DNA of 64,000 bases, from the NCBI GenBank assembly GCA_964621525.1, contig CAZUMS010000004.1:106730-170729 (forward strand), written 5' to 3'. Position 1 is the first letter of the stretch. The number at the start of each line of letters is the position of its first letter. The notes beneath the pieces were generated by a model that was given only the letters and a program-made list of their open reading frames with translations, did no database searches and was not told the DNA's origin. A program made the position numbers and the translations under genes. The stretch comes from CAZMGV01 sp964621525 [NCBI: uncultured bacterium]. GTDB taxonomy: Bacteria > JAGRBM01. Positions 52,937 to 61,812 of this stretch are shown here, in pieces.

Positions 52937-55900
52937 TTATAATGAAATGTCGGGCTCTTCTTCTTCGATGAACCCTATATCCTCGCTCGTCAGTTCATAG
53001 ATCTCATAAACCATTTTGTTTAGTATGGACTCATTCTCAGCTATATCGGCTTTGAACGGAGTCGAATCGTCCGATAAGGTCGGACTAGAATATAGTCTCG
53101 ATAATACTTCGGACACCTTCCCAATCTCATTCCACAATTGACGTGATTTGCCGTCCGTTTCCGAAGGGAATCTGATAGGCAGCTTGCGAATATATGTTGG
53201 ATTTAAACTTACCTCAGTGAAATTCTTCCGATAGTAGAGGTTCATCAATTTGGAATTTAGGATGCCTAAAAGCGAGTATAGGCCTATACGCGAGTCATTG
53301 AGATCAATTCCGACAATATTATCTTTGTAAAAATACTTATTCGTATCCAAGCTGGCGACAATCCGTTGCCTTAGAGAAGGATTTCTATGCCGCTGCACAA
53401 GTATCTTATCGCACTCATATATTTCTTGTTTATTCGGAGTATAAAGCCACGGCCCATATTTTATATATTGCCCATTCCATAACAATGAAAACCGAGAAAT
53501 ACATGATCCTTTGTCCAGAAATGGCTTCCATTCTTTTCCTTGTTGTTCCGAAGATATATATGGATTTTTTTCACTTATGGCCTTCTTATTATATGGAATA
53601 ATTCCCTGGGACACTCGTGCCTTTGTGTCCAACTGACTACTAATAGAAACTATCTTGTGAAATAATGATAAGTGTGATGAGCTGCTGGAAACCCTGAACT
53701 TATATTCGGGGTCGTTGCTCCACATTTCCTGACGAACAACTGCCGTTGATACCGGAAATTTAATACGCTCGTTTTTAAGTTTATGGTTAGATGCATCGAT
53801 TGCTGTTATTCCTGCTTCGGTACCTGTCCCAGTAATCACTATTGCACAGTCAATATTTGCTCCTTCAAATACATCTTTCCCAAGATTAATCACTTGCCGA
53901 AGCGTCGATATATTTAACAATAACTTTCGTAGCTTTTGATATGTTTCAATATCAAACCAGCTGTTTGGTATAATTAGTCCAATATATGATGCTTTATTAC
54001 TTAATCTAAGCGACCGTTCGATAAATAAGGCGAAAGAGTCCACCTTATATTCGGATGCCACATAAACGTCATCGAAAAAATGTTTTAGTGAACTTAATAT
54101 ATCACGCCCGTACGGCGGATTCCCTACTATCGCATCGAATCCGGCCCCCTCCAGCCGCTCGATTACCCGCTCGGTGCCGGGCTTGGGGCCGAAAAACACC
54201 TCCGGGAACTCCAGCTCCCAATGAAAAAACCGGTGTTCATGGGCGGATTTGGCGGCGGTTTCGGCCACCGGTTTTTCATCCTTCGACAGCTTTACCCGGT
54301 CCGGATGCTGCGCCCACTCCAAAACGTGTGCCGATCTTAAGAACTCAAGGACCGGATTCGAGGCGGCTGCCTTCTTGCCCTTCGGTTTCGATTCGCCGGT
54401 GAACCACTGGCTCGTGTAGACGTCAAACAGCCGCTTGTAGGGTTCCAGCACCGAGAGCGCACCCCGGTATTTGCTACGCGACTCCACCGCCTGCTCTGCC
54501 GTCGCGTCGGGCAGCGCGCCCACCTCCAGCATGGCTCCGACGGCGGCCTTGGCGGCCACCGCCTGCCCGCTCGTGAGCAGGCTCATCTGCCCCTTGCGGG
54601 CGGACTCAATCTCATTCTCCGTCGCGCCAATGAGCGAATTCCCGCACCGGAGATGATGGTCCAGGAACGACAGCGGCGCGCCGAGCGTGAAACAGTCGAG
54701 CCAGAGCGACACCTTCGCCAGTTCCACCGCCATCGGGTTCAGATCCACGCCGTAGATACAGCGCTTCAGCACATGGCGCTTCAGCAGATTCACATCCGTC
54801 AGGCGATTTCTGTCGATGGTGATCTGCTGGCGGTCCATTTCGGAGAGGATCGTCCCGCGCATCGCCTCCAGGTGGGCGAACACCGGGTTCCAGGGGAATC
54901 CGTTCAGGAAATCGATGGTCTTGTCGGTGACGAAATCAACCGCTTCGACCAGGAAGTGGCCCGATCCCATCGCAGGGTCCAGCACCTTCACGTCGAACAG
55001 GCCGTTCACCAGCTCCTGCCATTTGTTCTCCACCGCCGGGCCGTGGTCGTATTTGGACTGCTTCTCGCCCTTGGCGGCGGCGAGCCTTTTCATCTCGCGC
55101 TGCCACTGCTGTGCTTCCCGCAGGCGCGGGCGGAATGCGTCGAACTTCTCCTTCAGCACCGGTCCCACAGCATTCTCGACGATGTATTTCACGATATAGT
55201 CGGGGGTGTAGTAGCTGCCGGTGGCCTTTCGTTCCCGCTTGTCGTTTTCAAGATAGACTGCGCCCTTGCGGACGTAGCGGCCCTGCTTCTCGGCTTTCTC
55301 TTTCGCCTTGTCGTCCAGGTCGCGGAACGAAACGTAATGTTCCCGGTTCTTTTCCTTCACGATGGCGAGCTTTTCCGGAGCGATCCGGACGCGGAATTCG
55401 AGCAGCCCTTCGTAAATGGAACCGAGCTGCCGCACGCCCAGCGACTTGTAATCGATCATCACGAGGTCGTGCCGCTTGTCGTCCACGTCGCGTGACAGGA
55501 GATCCAGCGCCCGCGCCAGGTGCCGGTCGGGGATTTTGTGCTTCGAGAGGAACCGGGCGGCCTCGGCTTCCGGTGTCAGGTCGTCCTTCGCCGGATCGGT
55601 GATGAACAGGCCGCCGTTGTAGAGCGGAACGTTGAGTTCCGCGTCCCCCTTGTCGACCACCTGAAACAGCCGCGTGAGCCGCTTCCAGAGGCCGTATTCG
55701 TCGTCCCGGTATTTTTCTTTAAGAGCATCGGCGACCTGATCGTCGATTGTGCCGGCCTTCCCGGCGATCTCCCGCTTGAGCTTTGTGAGGCTCGCCTCGA
55801 AGTATCCTCGGGTCTCGCGCACAGGCAGCAGGTCGCGCGATTCGGCATAAAGCAGAAACAGGAGCCGGTAGAGGAGCGTGAGTGTCCCGTGGAACACCTC

Positions 55901-57274
55901 GCCGAGACGCTCCTCGGGCAGATCGGCGTCTTTGCCTTCCTTCTCCCGGATATGAGTAATGAAACCTTCGGCGAGGTGCGGGAAAATCTCCTCGAACACC
56001 CGCCCTTTGAGCCGCTCACCCAGCTCCTTGGCGTAGTTCTCGCTCTCGGTAAGCAGCCGGTCGAGCAGGCTTGGCTTACGCTCAGCTCCAGTGGGCTCGG
56101 GCTCAGCCTTTTTGTCTTCGAACAGTGTGAGTGCTGCCGGATCCCTGGCTGCCTCAAACGCCTTCGCCCGAAACAGGAGCCAGAAATACCGGAACGTATC
56201 CTCTTCCGGCTTGAGCGAAAGAACCTCTTCAAGGTCGATCTCGAAATAGTTGGTCGCCTTGGCGTGGGTTTTCTGCGAGTAAAGGCGCCAGAGCCGCCCG
56301 TTGGTGACTATCCCCCATGGCGCGGCATTGCCCTCCAGCAGACTGACCACCACCGCGCCGGGGTTTTCCTCCGGGCTTTCAGCGTCACGCTGGTCGTCCT
56401 TGCCGTCCAGCCAGCGGTTCCACGGATAGGCGAGGCAGAAGGCGGCCGGTTTCTCCGGATCACCAGGTGCGAACAGGGTGTAATCGGCTTTCGCTTCCGA
56501 ACTGCCCGCCAGTTTGCCGGGCTGTAAACTGAAACCAAGCAGCTTCAGAGCCGGCTCCAGAAGACCCGCCCGGATCTCCTTTTCCGGCTTCGCGGCAAAG
56601 CGCCCGGAAGCCTCGCGATAGATCTCCCGGAACTCCCGCCAGGCGGGTTTCGGATCGTCCTTCCACTCCGGGTACTGAGGGAGCCGTTCCTTCAGGTAGT
56701 AGTCGGAGAACAGCGCCCGGTTGTTGAACTGCTCTTCCGACCAGTCGGCGACATCAAATGCTGAAAGCAGCTTGAAATACTGCGCAAATCCGTCGCCTTC
56801 GGTCCAGGTGAACCGGCGGAGTACCCGCAGGTGAACCTTTTCCGGTGCCCGTCGCTCGACTGTCAAGCCTCTAGCCCGTATGCCAGCCTGCTTTTCCCCC
56901 TCGCCTTCCACACGATGCAGCACGACAAAATCGATCTGCTGGTAGTCGCTCGTCAGAACCAGCAGGAAGTTCCCCGAAAGGTTCCGGAAATTGCGAGCCA
57001 GCACCCTCGTGTGGGCGACCGTGACGCTCTTCAGCTCGAACAGATAGACCTGGAGCCCGTCGCGGCTGTCGGCGATCAGCTCGATCTTTTTGATCGGTGC
57101 TCTTACGGATTCTGCCGTGATTCCCAGGTTTCCGGGTTGCTGCGTGATCCGGCCCTCGGTTTTCCAGCCGAGGCGCGCAAAGAACGCGACCAGCGCGTCG
57201 GCGCTGGCGAGCCCCTGAATATCCGGGACGAGAAGATCTATATCCTCAGACGCGTGGCGGGACGGGTCGGACAC
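52937..57274 (-). CDS. Eco57I-type DNA methyltransferase/restriction fusion (type IIG-like)
   Basis: A 1445-residue protein. The N-terminal part has a nuclease-like string (SRDGLQVYLFELKSVTV, E-x-K near 76) and DUF-like regions. The methyltransferase has TGSYYTPDYIVKYIVENAV (near 686), VLDPAMGSGHFLVEA (motif I, near 766) and IVGNPPYGRD (motif IV, near 1051). The last about 390 residues are the target-recognition region. This matches type IIG or BREX-like single-chain N6-adenine enzymes. The region 52937 to about 54110 is clearly AT-rich against the GC-rich rest, as though the specificity part was exchanged. It shares its strand with the GIY-YIG, HEPN and cyclase genes downstream. Confidence 0.87.
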   Translation of the reverse strand: MSDPSRHASEDIDLLVPDIQGLASADALVAFFARLGWKTEGRITQQPGNLGITAESVRAPIKKIELIADSRDGLQVYLFELKSVTVAHTRVLARNFRNLSGNFLLVLTSDYQQIDFVVLHRVEGEGEKQAGIRARGLTVERRAPEKVHLRVLRRFTWTEGDGFAQYFKLLSAFDVADWSEEQFNNRALFSDYYLKERLPQYPEWKDDPKPAWREFREIYREASGRFAAKPEKEIRAGLLEPALKLLGFSLQPGKLAGSSEAKADYTLFAPGDPEKPAAFCLAYPWNRWLDGKDDQRDAESPEENPGAVVVSLLEGNAAPWGIVTNGRLWRLYSQKTHAKATNYFEIDLEEVLSLKPEEDTFRYFWLLFRAKAFEAARDPAALTLFEDKKAEPEPTGAERKPSLLDRLLTESENYAKELGERLKGRVFEEIFPHLAEGFITHIREKEGKDADLPEERLGEVFHGTLTLLYRLLFLLYAESRDLLPVRETRGYFEASLTKLKREIAGKAGTIDDQVADALKEKYRDDEYGLWKRLTRLFQVVDKGDAELNVPLYNGGLFITDPAKDDLTPEAEAARFLSKHKIPDRHLARALDLLSRDVDDKRHDLVMIDYKSLGVRQLGSIYEGLLEFRVRIAPEKLAIVKEKNREHYVSFRDLDDKAKEKAEKQGRYVRKGAVYLENDKRERKATGSYYTPDYIVKYIVENAVGPVLKEKFDAFRPRLREAQQWQREMKRLAAAKGEKQSKYDHGPAVENKWQELVNGLFDVKVLDPAMGSGHFLVEAVDFVTDKTIDFLNGFPWNPVFAHLEAMRGTILSEMDRQQITIDRNRLTDVNLLKRHVLKRCIYGVDLNPMAVELAKVSLWLDCFTLGAPLSFLDHHLRCGNSLIGATENEIESARKGQMSLLTSGQAVAAKAAVGAMLEVGALPDATAEQAVESRSKYRGALSVLEPYKRLFDVYTSQWFTGESKPKGKKAAASNPVLEFLRSAHVLEWAQHPDRVKLSKDEKPVAETAAKSAHEHRFFHWELEFPEVFFGPKPGTERVIERLEGAGFDAIVGNPPYGRDILSSLKHFFDDVYVASEYKVDSFALFIERSLRLSNKASYIGLIIPNSWFDIETYQKLRKLLLNISTLRQVINLGKDVFEGANIDCAIVITGTGTEAGITAIDASNHKLKNERIKFPVSTAVVRQEMWSNDPEYKFRVSSSSSHLSLFHKIVSISSQLDTKARVSQGIIPYNKKAISEKNPYISSEQQGKEWKPFLDKGSCISRFSLLWNGQYIKYGPWLYTPNKQEIYECDKILVQRHRNPSLRQRIVASLDTNKYFYKDNIVGIDLNDSRIGLYSLLGILNSKLMNLYYRKNFTEVSLNPTYIRKLPIRFPSETDGKSRQLWNEIGKVSEVLSRLYSSPTLSDDSTPFKADIAENESILNKMVYEIYELTSEDIGFIEEEEPDISL

Positions 57275-57365
57275 CTGTTCGGACTCCCGTGAAAGGATTT
57301 CAGCATTGCGAATCTAGCCCAAAGGGGGCGGGGAAAGAAGGAAAAGGCCCATAGCAACATCTGGA

Positions 57366-57638
57366 TTACTTGTTACAAAGGACGAGTCGCTTCACCTCGA
57401 CCCGGATTCCATCCGGCGTCAGCAGATCGAAGTCATCCCAAAAAGACCTGGGTTCACTGAAATCCACTCCTAATGAAGTGCCGACGATGAACTCGGCGAG
57501 AACCCCTCGGATAGTGTTATCGGCCAGATTGAAAAAGGCCCACTTCCAGAAATCACCGGCGGTGATCTTTCCATTGGCTGTTTGTAGTGGCCGAAACGAT
57601 TCGGAGCTATTTAAAATTCTCGCAGGTGCCTTTGGCAT
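57366..57638 (-). pseudogene. Truncated nuclease-family gene (N-terminal half)
   Basis: A 90-residue frame with a good start (ATG 57638, GGAGACGAC before it). It contains KITAGDFWKWAFFNLADNTIRGVLAEFIVGTSLG and DDFDLLTPDGIRVEVKRLVLCNK. This matches the first half of an accessory-region nuclease-like family, where EVKSSAYLQ usually continues past this point. The frame breaks after the catalytic-looking VEVK, so the 3' half is lost, most likely by a deletion against the methyltransferase gene. Confidence 0.6.
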
Positions 57639-57685
57639 GTCGTCTCCATTCGTTTGGCCTTTTCATCGACAGCTGTCAGCCGAGT

Positions 57686-59167
57686 TCACCCCTCCATCAG
57701 CCGTTCCCTGAGTTTCACCATCGCGAGCGTGTCCTGTCCGCAGTAGTCGCGGAGGGCTTTCTCGATCCGCTTCTTTTCGTCCAGGTCGCTGGTCGCGAGC
57801 ATGGCCATGAACGCAGCACCGGCCGCCATGCCGTCCGCGACTTCCATCCCCTTATAGGTCATTTCCGGTACGAGGGCCGGGAGCACGGACTTGATCGAAA
57901 ACGAACCGTGGAATTCAGGATGATAGAAATGCTCGCGGATGACCGGAAGCATGTCCCACAACCGGTCGAGCAGTTTCAGGAGCGGTTTCCGGAGTGAAGG
58001 AACGTCCTTCGCGAGATTACCGATGACCCGTGATTCGAAGGTCGAATACGTGCAGATGACGCCGGCTGGTTCGACCGACTCCACCAGCTGCGACGCCAGC
58101 GCTTCCCTTGGATCGCCCCCATCCGTAGCCAGAAACATCCGGTGGCTGTGACCTTTCGCGCTGCTTTCCACGTGCATTGACCACTGAAACGGGATCTGGT
58201 CGTAAGGCCGTGTTCCAGCAAAGCGCGGGATCGCTGGCATGAACGTCTCGAAGTCGAGGTAGTGCACAGGGCCGGGCAGTTCCTTGAGCAGCTTGCCCAG
58301 CTTGCCTGAACTCCAAGGCCTCCCGGACCGGACCACCTGAACTACCCGCCGCTGCATATCGTTCAGCTTGAAGCTGTCCGGTACCTCATGGATCGCGGCA
58401 ACCCCCATCGCGGCGAGCTTTTCCTTCGCTGACGGATGAAGCCTCGGCAGTTCGCTCACCGGATGCTCCGGGAGCCTAACGTTTCTCGTGCAGTGGCTGA
58501 GAAAGGGGCACTGATAGGGATTGCGGCACTGGGGACCGACGGCGATCTCAGGAGGCCGGTCCTTTGCCAGCATCGCGTGAAGTTCAGCCACATGCGCGGC
58601 GACTTCCTTCTGCTTCGCCTTCGCGACTTCCGTCCGGTCGTTCAGGGTAAAGAGCTTCGTAAGATTCAATGTTTTGCCGTCGTGGACGTAGTCCCGGTTC
58701 AGGACCATGACACCGGCCGACTCGACCTTGAGCCCCGCCCCCTCCATTACCCAGTATTGAAGCGCGAGATCGTCTTCATACTGAGCCTTCACCTGAGTGC
58801 TCGACTTCACCTCGATCAGGTTCCACCGGTCCTTACCTGCCCGCTCGATGATGTCCGCCCGCACCAGCACGTTTTCGTACATGAAGGCGGCTTCGTATAT
58901 GGCGGGGACGGCGGGGTCCTTGAGCAGCTTAGCGGTCTGTTCCAGCGCAAGGTCAGCCTGGGTGTGGTCGGCCTCCACCAGCACGCCGCCCGGATAGCGC
59001 CGCTGCGCCACAATCCCCACCTCGTGCCCGGTGTCGAAGATCGCCTGCTGAACCTCGCTGGTCTCTTCCGCCAGTTCCGGCTCATTGACGTGATACCAGA
59101 GCCTCAGCGGGCACTGGAGGCCGTACATGTAGCGGGACTTGGAGAGACGGGTCTGCTCACTACTCAT
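57686..59167 (-). CDS. DUF2779-type RecB/Cas4-like nuclease with RNase H-like domain
   Basis: A 493-residue protein. The first half is RecB/Cas4-like: LSKSRYMYGLQCPLRLW at the start, LIEVKSST (ExK, near 120) and a C-terminal Cys cluster (QCRNPYQCPFLSHC, near 218), suggesting a Fe-S nuclease. The second half carries DUF2779 and an RNase H/DEDD-like start (PVHYLDFETFMPAIPRF, near 309). The C-terminus (LRDYCGQDTLAMVKL) is the typical DUF2779 ending with an Asp near 478. Such proteins are linked to defence and repair. A 19-bp motif copy lies 25 nt upstream of the start. Confidence 0.8.
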   Translation of the reverse strand: MSSEQTRLSKSRYMYGLQCPLRLWYHVNEPELAEETSEVQQAIFDTGHEVGIVAQRRYPGGVLVEADHTQADLALEQTAKLLKDPAVPAIYEAAFMYENVLVRADIIERAGKDRWNLIEVKSSTQVKAQYEDDLALQYWVMEGAGLKVESAGVMVLNRDYVHDGKTLNLTKLFTLNDRTEVAKAKQKEVAAHVAELHAMLAKDRPPEIAVGPQCRNPYQCPFLSHCTRNVRLPEHPVSELPRLHPSAKEKLAAMGVAAIHEVPDSFKLNDMQRRVVQVVRSGRPWSSGKLGKLLKELPGPVHYLDFETFMPAIPRFAGTRPYDQIPFQWSMHVESSAKGHSHRMFLATDGGDPREALASQLVESVEPAGVICTYSTFESRVIGNLAKDVPSLRKPLLKLLDRLWDMLPVIREHFYHPEFHGSFSIKSVLPALVPEMTYKGMEVADGMAAGAAFMAMLATSDLDEKKRIEKALRDYCGQDTLAMVKLRERLMEG

Positions 59168-59192
59168 TTCAACAGGAAGGTTAGCCGATCCG

Positions 59193-59209
59193 GGTGACAG
59201 GTGGTGTCA
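59193..59209. promoter_or_regulatory. 19-bp near-palindrome, copy 2 (upstream of the DUF2779 gene)
   Basis: GTGACAGGTGGTGTCAC agrees with the third copy (61813-61831) in all but the spacer's fourth base; the outermost base pair also differs. It lies 25 nt upstream of the DUF2779 start and thus near the promoter. Confidence 0.5.
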
Positions 59210-59242
59210 CGTTTGTTCAAAACGGGACGATCCGGATCCTAA

Positions 59243-59428
59243 TTTTTTAAACCCTCATCACGTCTTCCAGGCATTCGGCTTTCCGGCGGCTGGGCCGCCA
59301 CGCCGTCAGACGATCGCGAGCGGGGTAAAATCATTCTGGAAACGATCCACCGGTTCAAGGGGCTGGAACACCAGGCAGTCGTCCTCGCCGACATCGACAA
59401 TCTGCGTGCCCCGTCAAGCGACGAGTAG
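59243..59428 (+). pseudogene. UvrD/PcrA-type helicase C-terminal fragment
   Basis: An open frame without a start, ending at TAG 59428. It reads GKIILETIHRFKGLEHQAVVLADIDNLR, which matches the motif V region of superfamily 1 helicases (T.HR.KGLE...V.L). The remainder of the helicase is absent. The same-strand frame at 59139-59453 is a shadow. It is a gene relic between the DUF2779 and EVE-HNH genes. The rest of 59168-59505 shows nothing else. Confidence 0.6.
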
Positions 59429-59505
59429 AAAGACAGGGATCACCGAACCCTGATGTATGTGGGATGCACGAGGGCCAGAGGACCATTGATCCGTCTCGCC
59501 TCCCT

Positions 59506-60249
59506 TTAACGGCCCAATTTGTAGTATTTTTTCAACAAATCCAGATGCGCCGATTTTGATTTAGTCGCCTCTTGAAGCGCATGAATTGCTCTATGACAAG
59601 TAGGGCATAAAGTAATTAGATCGTTGAGATGTGTTTTGCTTTTTTGTGTATCCCGGTCTTTAAAAGGATTTATGTGATGCACCTCGAGAACCGGACCGGC
59701 GACTTCATGCGCGAGACGAGATTTCTGAAAACCACAGTGCTGACATCTATATCGGTCCTGTTTCAATCGCGCATCTCGAAGCTCTGGATCTCTGCAACGG
59801 CGTTTATTTTCGGAGAGAATTTCCTCACCTTCAACCGCAGAATCCTTTAAGTCCTTATTTGAATATTTTTGTTTTGATTCATTTGCGCCGCCTACGGATA
59901 GGCCTAATTTTTCCGCTACTTTATCAGACAATTTAAGGTGCTTTAGGCCCCGAAAATTTTGGTACGGAGGCGACCACTCAGACCGATCAAAAATATTCTT
60001 GATGTCATCCAGTGTAATAGGCGGGTTTATATCGGCTACGTGTTTGACATCGCACATGTACCCCCACTCGTCGTCTGAATCTGCCTCAGAGACAGCCTCC
60101 CATTTATGGGTGATCCCTTTACCGCCGGTCACGTAAACAAGAATCCTGTCACCCGGTTGTATATGTTTCGGTGAACTCCACTGCGCGGATCTATTTCGGA
60201 CGGATTCTGGCTCGTAATCTGGATTCGTAATGAAAAGATAATCGGTCAT
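59506..60249 (-). CDS. EVE-HNH modification-dependent endonuclease
   Basis: A 247-residue protein. Residues 1-110 fit the EVE (PUA-like) modified-base reader fold: MTDYLFITNPDYEPESVRNRSAQW, PGDRILVYVTGGKGITHKWEAV and FRGLKHLKLSDKVAE. The C-terminus is an HNH nuclease with zinc cysteines: RCQHCGF, LEVHHINPFKDRD (His-His), LNDLITLCPTCHRAIH (about 168-225). EVE-HNH enzymes cut DNA holding modified cytosines, so this is a probable type IV restriction enzyme against modified phage. It stands alone on the minus strand between a helicase fragment and the ArdC pair. Confidence 0.82.
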   Translation of the reverse strand: MTDYLFITNPDYEPESVRNRSAQWSSPKHIQPGDRILVYVTGGKGITHKWEAVSEADSDDEWGYMCDVKHVADINPPITLDDIKNIFDRSEWSPPYQNFRGLKHLKLSDKVAEKLGLSVGGANESKQKYSNKDLKDSAVEGEEILSENKRRCRDPELRDARLKQDRYRCQHCGFQKSRLAHEVAGPVLEVHHINPFKDRDTQKSKTHLNDLITLCPTCHRAIHALQEATKSKSAHLDLLKKYYKLGR

Positions 60250-60341
60250 AAACTTTCCGTTCCGAGTGTTTAACCTTGCGTCAGCAGAACTACACGCTCA
60301 ATCTCAAAAGCAATCGGCAAAATGGTGCAATCAATAGCCCA

Positions 60342-60716
60342 CTAACGATCGCTTCCCAAGCAACCTATAAGGGACGCCAACAGCTGCGGTATCCCCGCCC
60401 GTGCCTTCGTCAGCCCCATTCGCTCCGCGCACGTCATGCAGAAGGCGGCGAGTTGCTCCGCGTCCCGCACATCCACAATGTACTCGGACTGCTCCAGTTC
60501 CGGCTCGCCCAGGGACTTGCGTTTCTCGTTGAGCTTATCGTGATTGGAATAGTGATCGGGCGTCAAATCCTTGAGAGTTATCGGATCCATCGATTCGAAC
60601 GAGAGCGTCACGCACGCATACACCTGACTCTCCCGGATATCCGCCTTACACCCGGCGCACTCAAGGACGACCGGCTTCGGAGGCTTATCGAAATTGAAAT
60701 CCTTCATGCGCAGCAT
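60342..60716 (-). CDS. Small CxxC zinc-binding protein, partner of the ArdC-like gene
   Basis: A 124-residue protein: VVLECAGCKADIRESQVYACVTLSFES at the start and AAFCMTCAERMGLTKARAG at the end give two CxxC pairs, likely one zinc site. No family is recognised. ATG 60716 follows GGAGGA closely, and the gene overlaps the ArdC-like gene's stop by 13 bp, so the two are coupled. It likely assists the metallopeptidase. Confidence 0.5.
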   Translation of the reverse strand: MLRMKDFNFDKPPKPVVLECAGCKADIRESQVYACVTLSFESMDPITLKDLTPDHYSNHDKLNEKRKSLGEPELEQSEYIVDVRDAEQLAAFCMTCAERMGLTKARAGIPQLLASLIGCLGSDR

Positions 60717-61774
60717 GCGTATTCCTCCGGTTTCGGGTTATCAGTGACAACGGGTTTCGGTTTCGGCGGCCGCTTCCGCTCGGCGGCCCGGAGAATCTTC
60801 TGGGCGGCCTGCCGGATCCGGTTCATCTGTTTCTGAAGATCTTCGACCCGGTCGCCACACCAGTTCCGGTCCTCCCAGTAAGCGACATAAATGGGTGCCT
60901 TCGTCGGGAACCCCAGCGCCTTTGCGATGACGTAGGTAACCGACTCAGCCTCCATCTCGCGTCGACCCTTTTCCACATAATTCAGGAAGTGGTGGACGAG
61001 CTTCATTTCGTCGTCCCCCATCCCGGCGATCTTGCGCCGACGTTCCAGTTCAGCCTGATGAAGCAGTTCATGCGCCAGCTCATGGATCAGAACCAGCGAC
61101 CTCTGGACGGTCGGAAGGGTCATATCGACCTCGACACGGCCGCCCAACGACCGGCCCTGGTAGTCGGCCTCGATTTCAGTCTTGGGGGTTACCGTAATTC
61201 CCAGATGCGCCGCACCGTTCAACAGCCGGTCCCACCAAGGGGTTTCGCCTTCGACGGAGGTGGAAAGCTCGGGCAGTGGATCGCCCTCAGTCTGGGAGAT
61301 GTCGTAAACCCGTCCGCCCCAATAACTGACGGCACAAATGACCCATATCGGTTTCTCTCCCGGTTTTACAGTCCGGTTGTAACTCCTCCAGGTCTGGCGG
61401 CTCCCGACCCGATTAGCCTTCGGAAACTGCTCCGCGATCCAGAGCGAATTGCTCAGCGAGTAGCAGTTGAACGAAGCGCACATCCCCAGCCAGTTCACCC
61501 ATTCGTCCGACAGCCGCGCAGCGTCGGTTTCTTTTGACAGGTCTTCCAGCCAGCGCCGGGACTTTTCGCGCAAGGCTTTTCGCGCCGCCCGAATATCCAC
61601 GTCCGGTCCCGGCACAGTCGCGATTGGCTCGGTGACTTGTGCCAGAAGGGTGGTCCGTTTCGCTTCCCGTTCCAGCCGCCGCTGTTCGGCAGCCTCTATG
61701 TTCCACTTCCTCCGTAACGAACGCCGTTCTTTGGCCGTGAGACGAAAATTCTTTTTATGTATGAGATCCGCCAT
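60704..61774 (-). CDS. ArdC-like anti-restriction protein with zincin metallopeptidase domain
   Basis: A 356-residue protein. The N-terminal part (ESVREKSRRWLEDLSKE-type, FNCYSLSNSLWIAEQFPKANRVGSRQTWRSYNRTVKPGEKPIWVI) fits the ArdC N-terminal domain, a ssDNA-binding fold. The C-terminal part has LIHELAHELLHQAE (HExxH zinc motif, about 230-240) and EAESVTYVIAKALGF with the third ligand Glu, the ImmA/IrrE/zincin pattern. ArdC-like proteins protect mobile elements from restriction. ATG 61774 has GGAGGT upstream, and the perfect 19-bp palindrome lies 38 nt upstream. It is out of place among its own host's defence genes, suggesting a mobile element's remnant. Confidence 0.75.
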   Translation of the reverse strand: MADLIHKKNFRLTAKERRSLRRKWNIEAAEQRRLEREAKRTTLLAQVTEPIATVPGPDVDIRAARKALREKSRRWLEDLSKETDAARLSDEWVNWLGMCASFNCYSLSNSLWIAEQFPKANRVGSRQTWRSYNRTVKPGEKPIWVICAVSYWGGRVYDISQTEGDPLPELSTSVEGETPWWDRLLNGAAHLGITVTPKTEIEADYQGRSLGGRVEVDMTLPTVQRSLVLIHELAHELLHQAELERRRKIAGMGDDEMKLVHHFLNYVEKGRREMEAESVTYVIAKALGFPTKAPIYVAYWEDRNWCGDRVEDLQKQMNRIRQAAQKILRAAERKRPPKPKPVVTDNPKPEEYACCA

Positions 61775-61812
61775 GCCGCACCTCCATTGATAGGCTCACT
61801 ATAAGGGGTGCC

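Noticed and set aside
44734-57274. DISARM or BREX system call
   Set aside because: A PLD-SNF2 helicase and an Eco57I enzyme are present, but DrmA/DrmB-type, BrxC, BrxL and PglZ genes are not seen.
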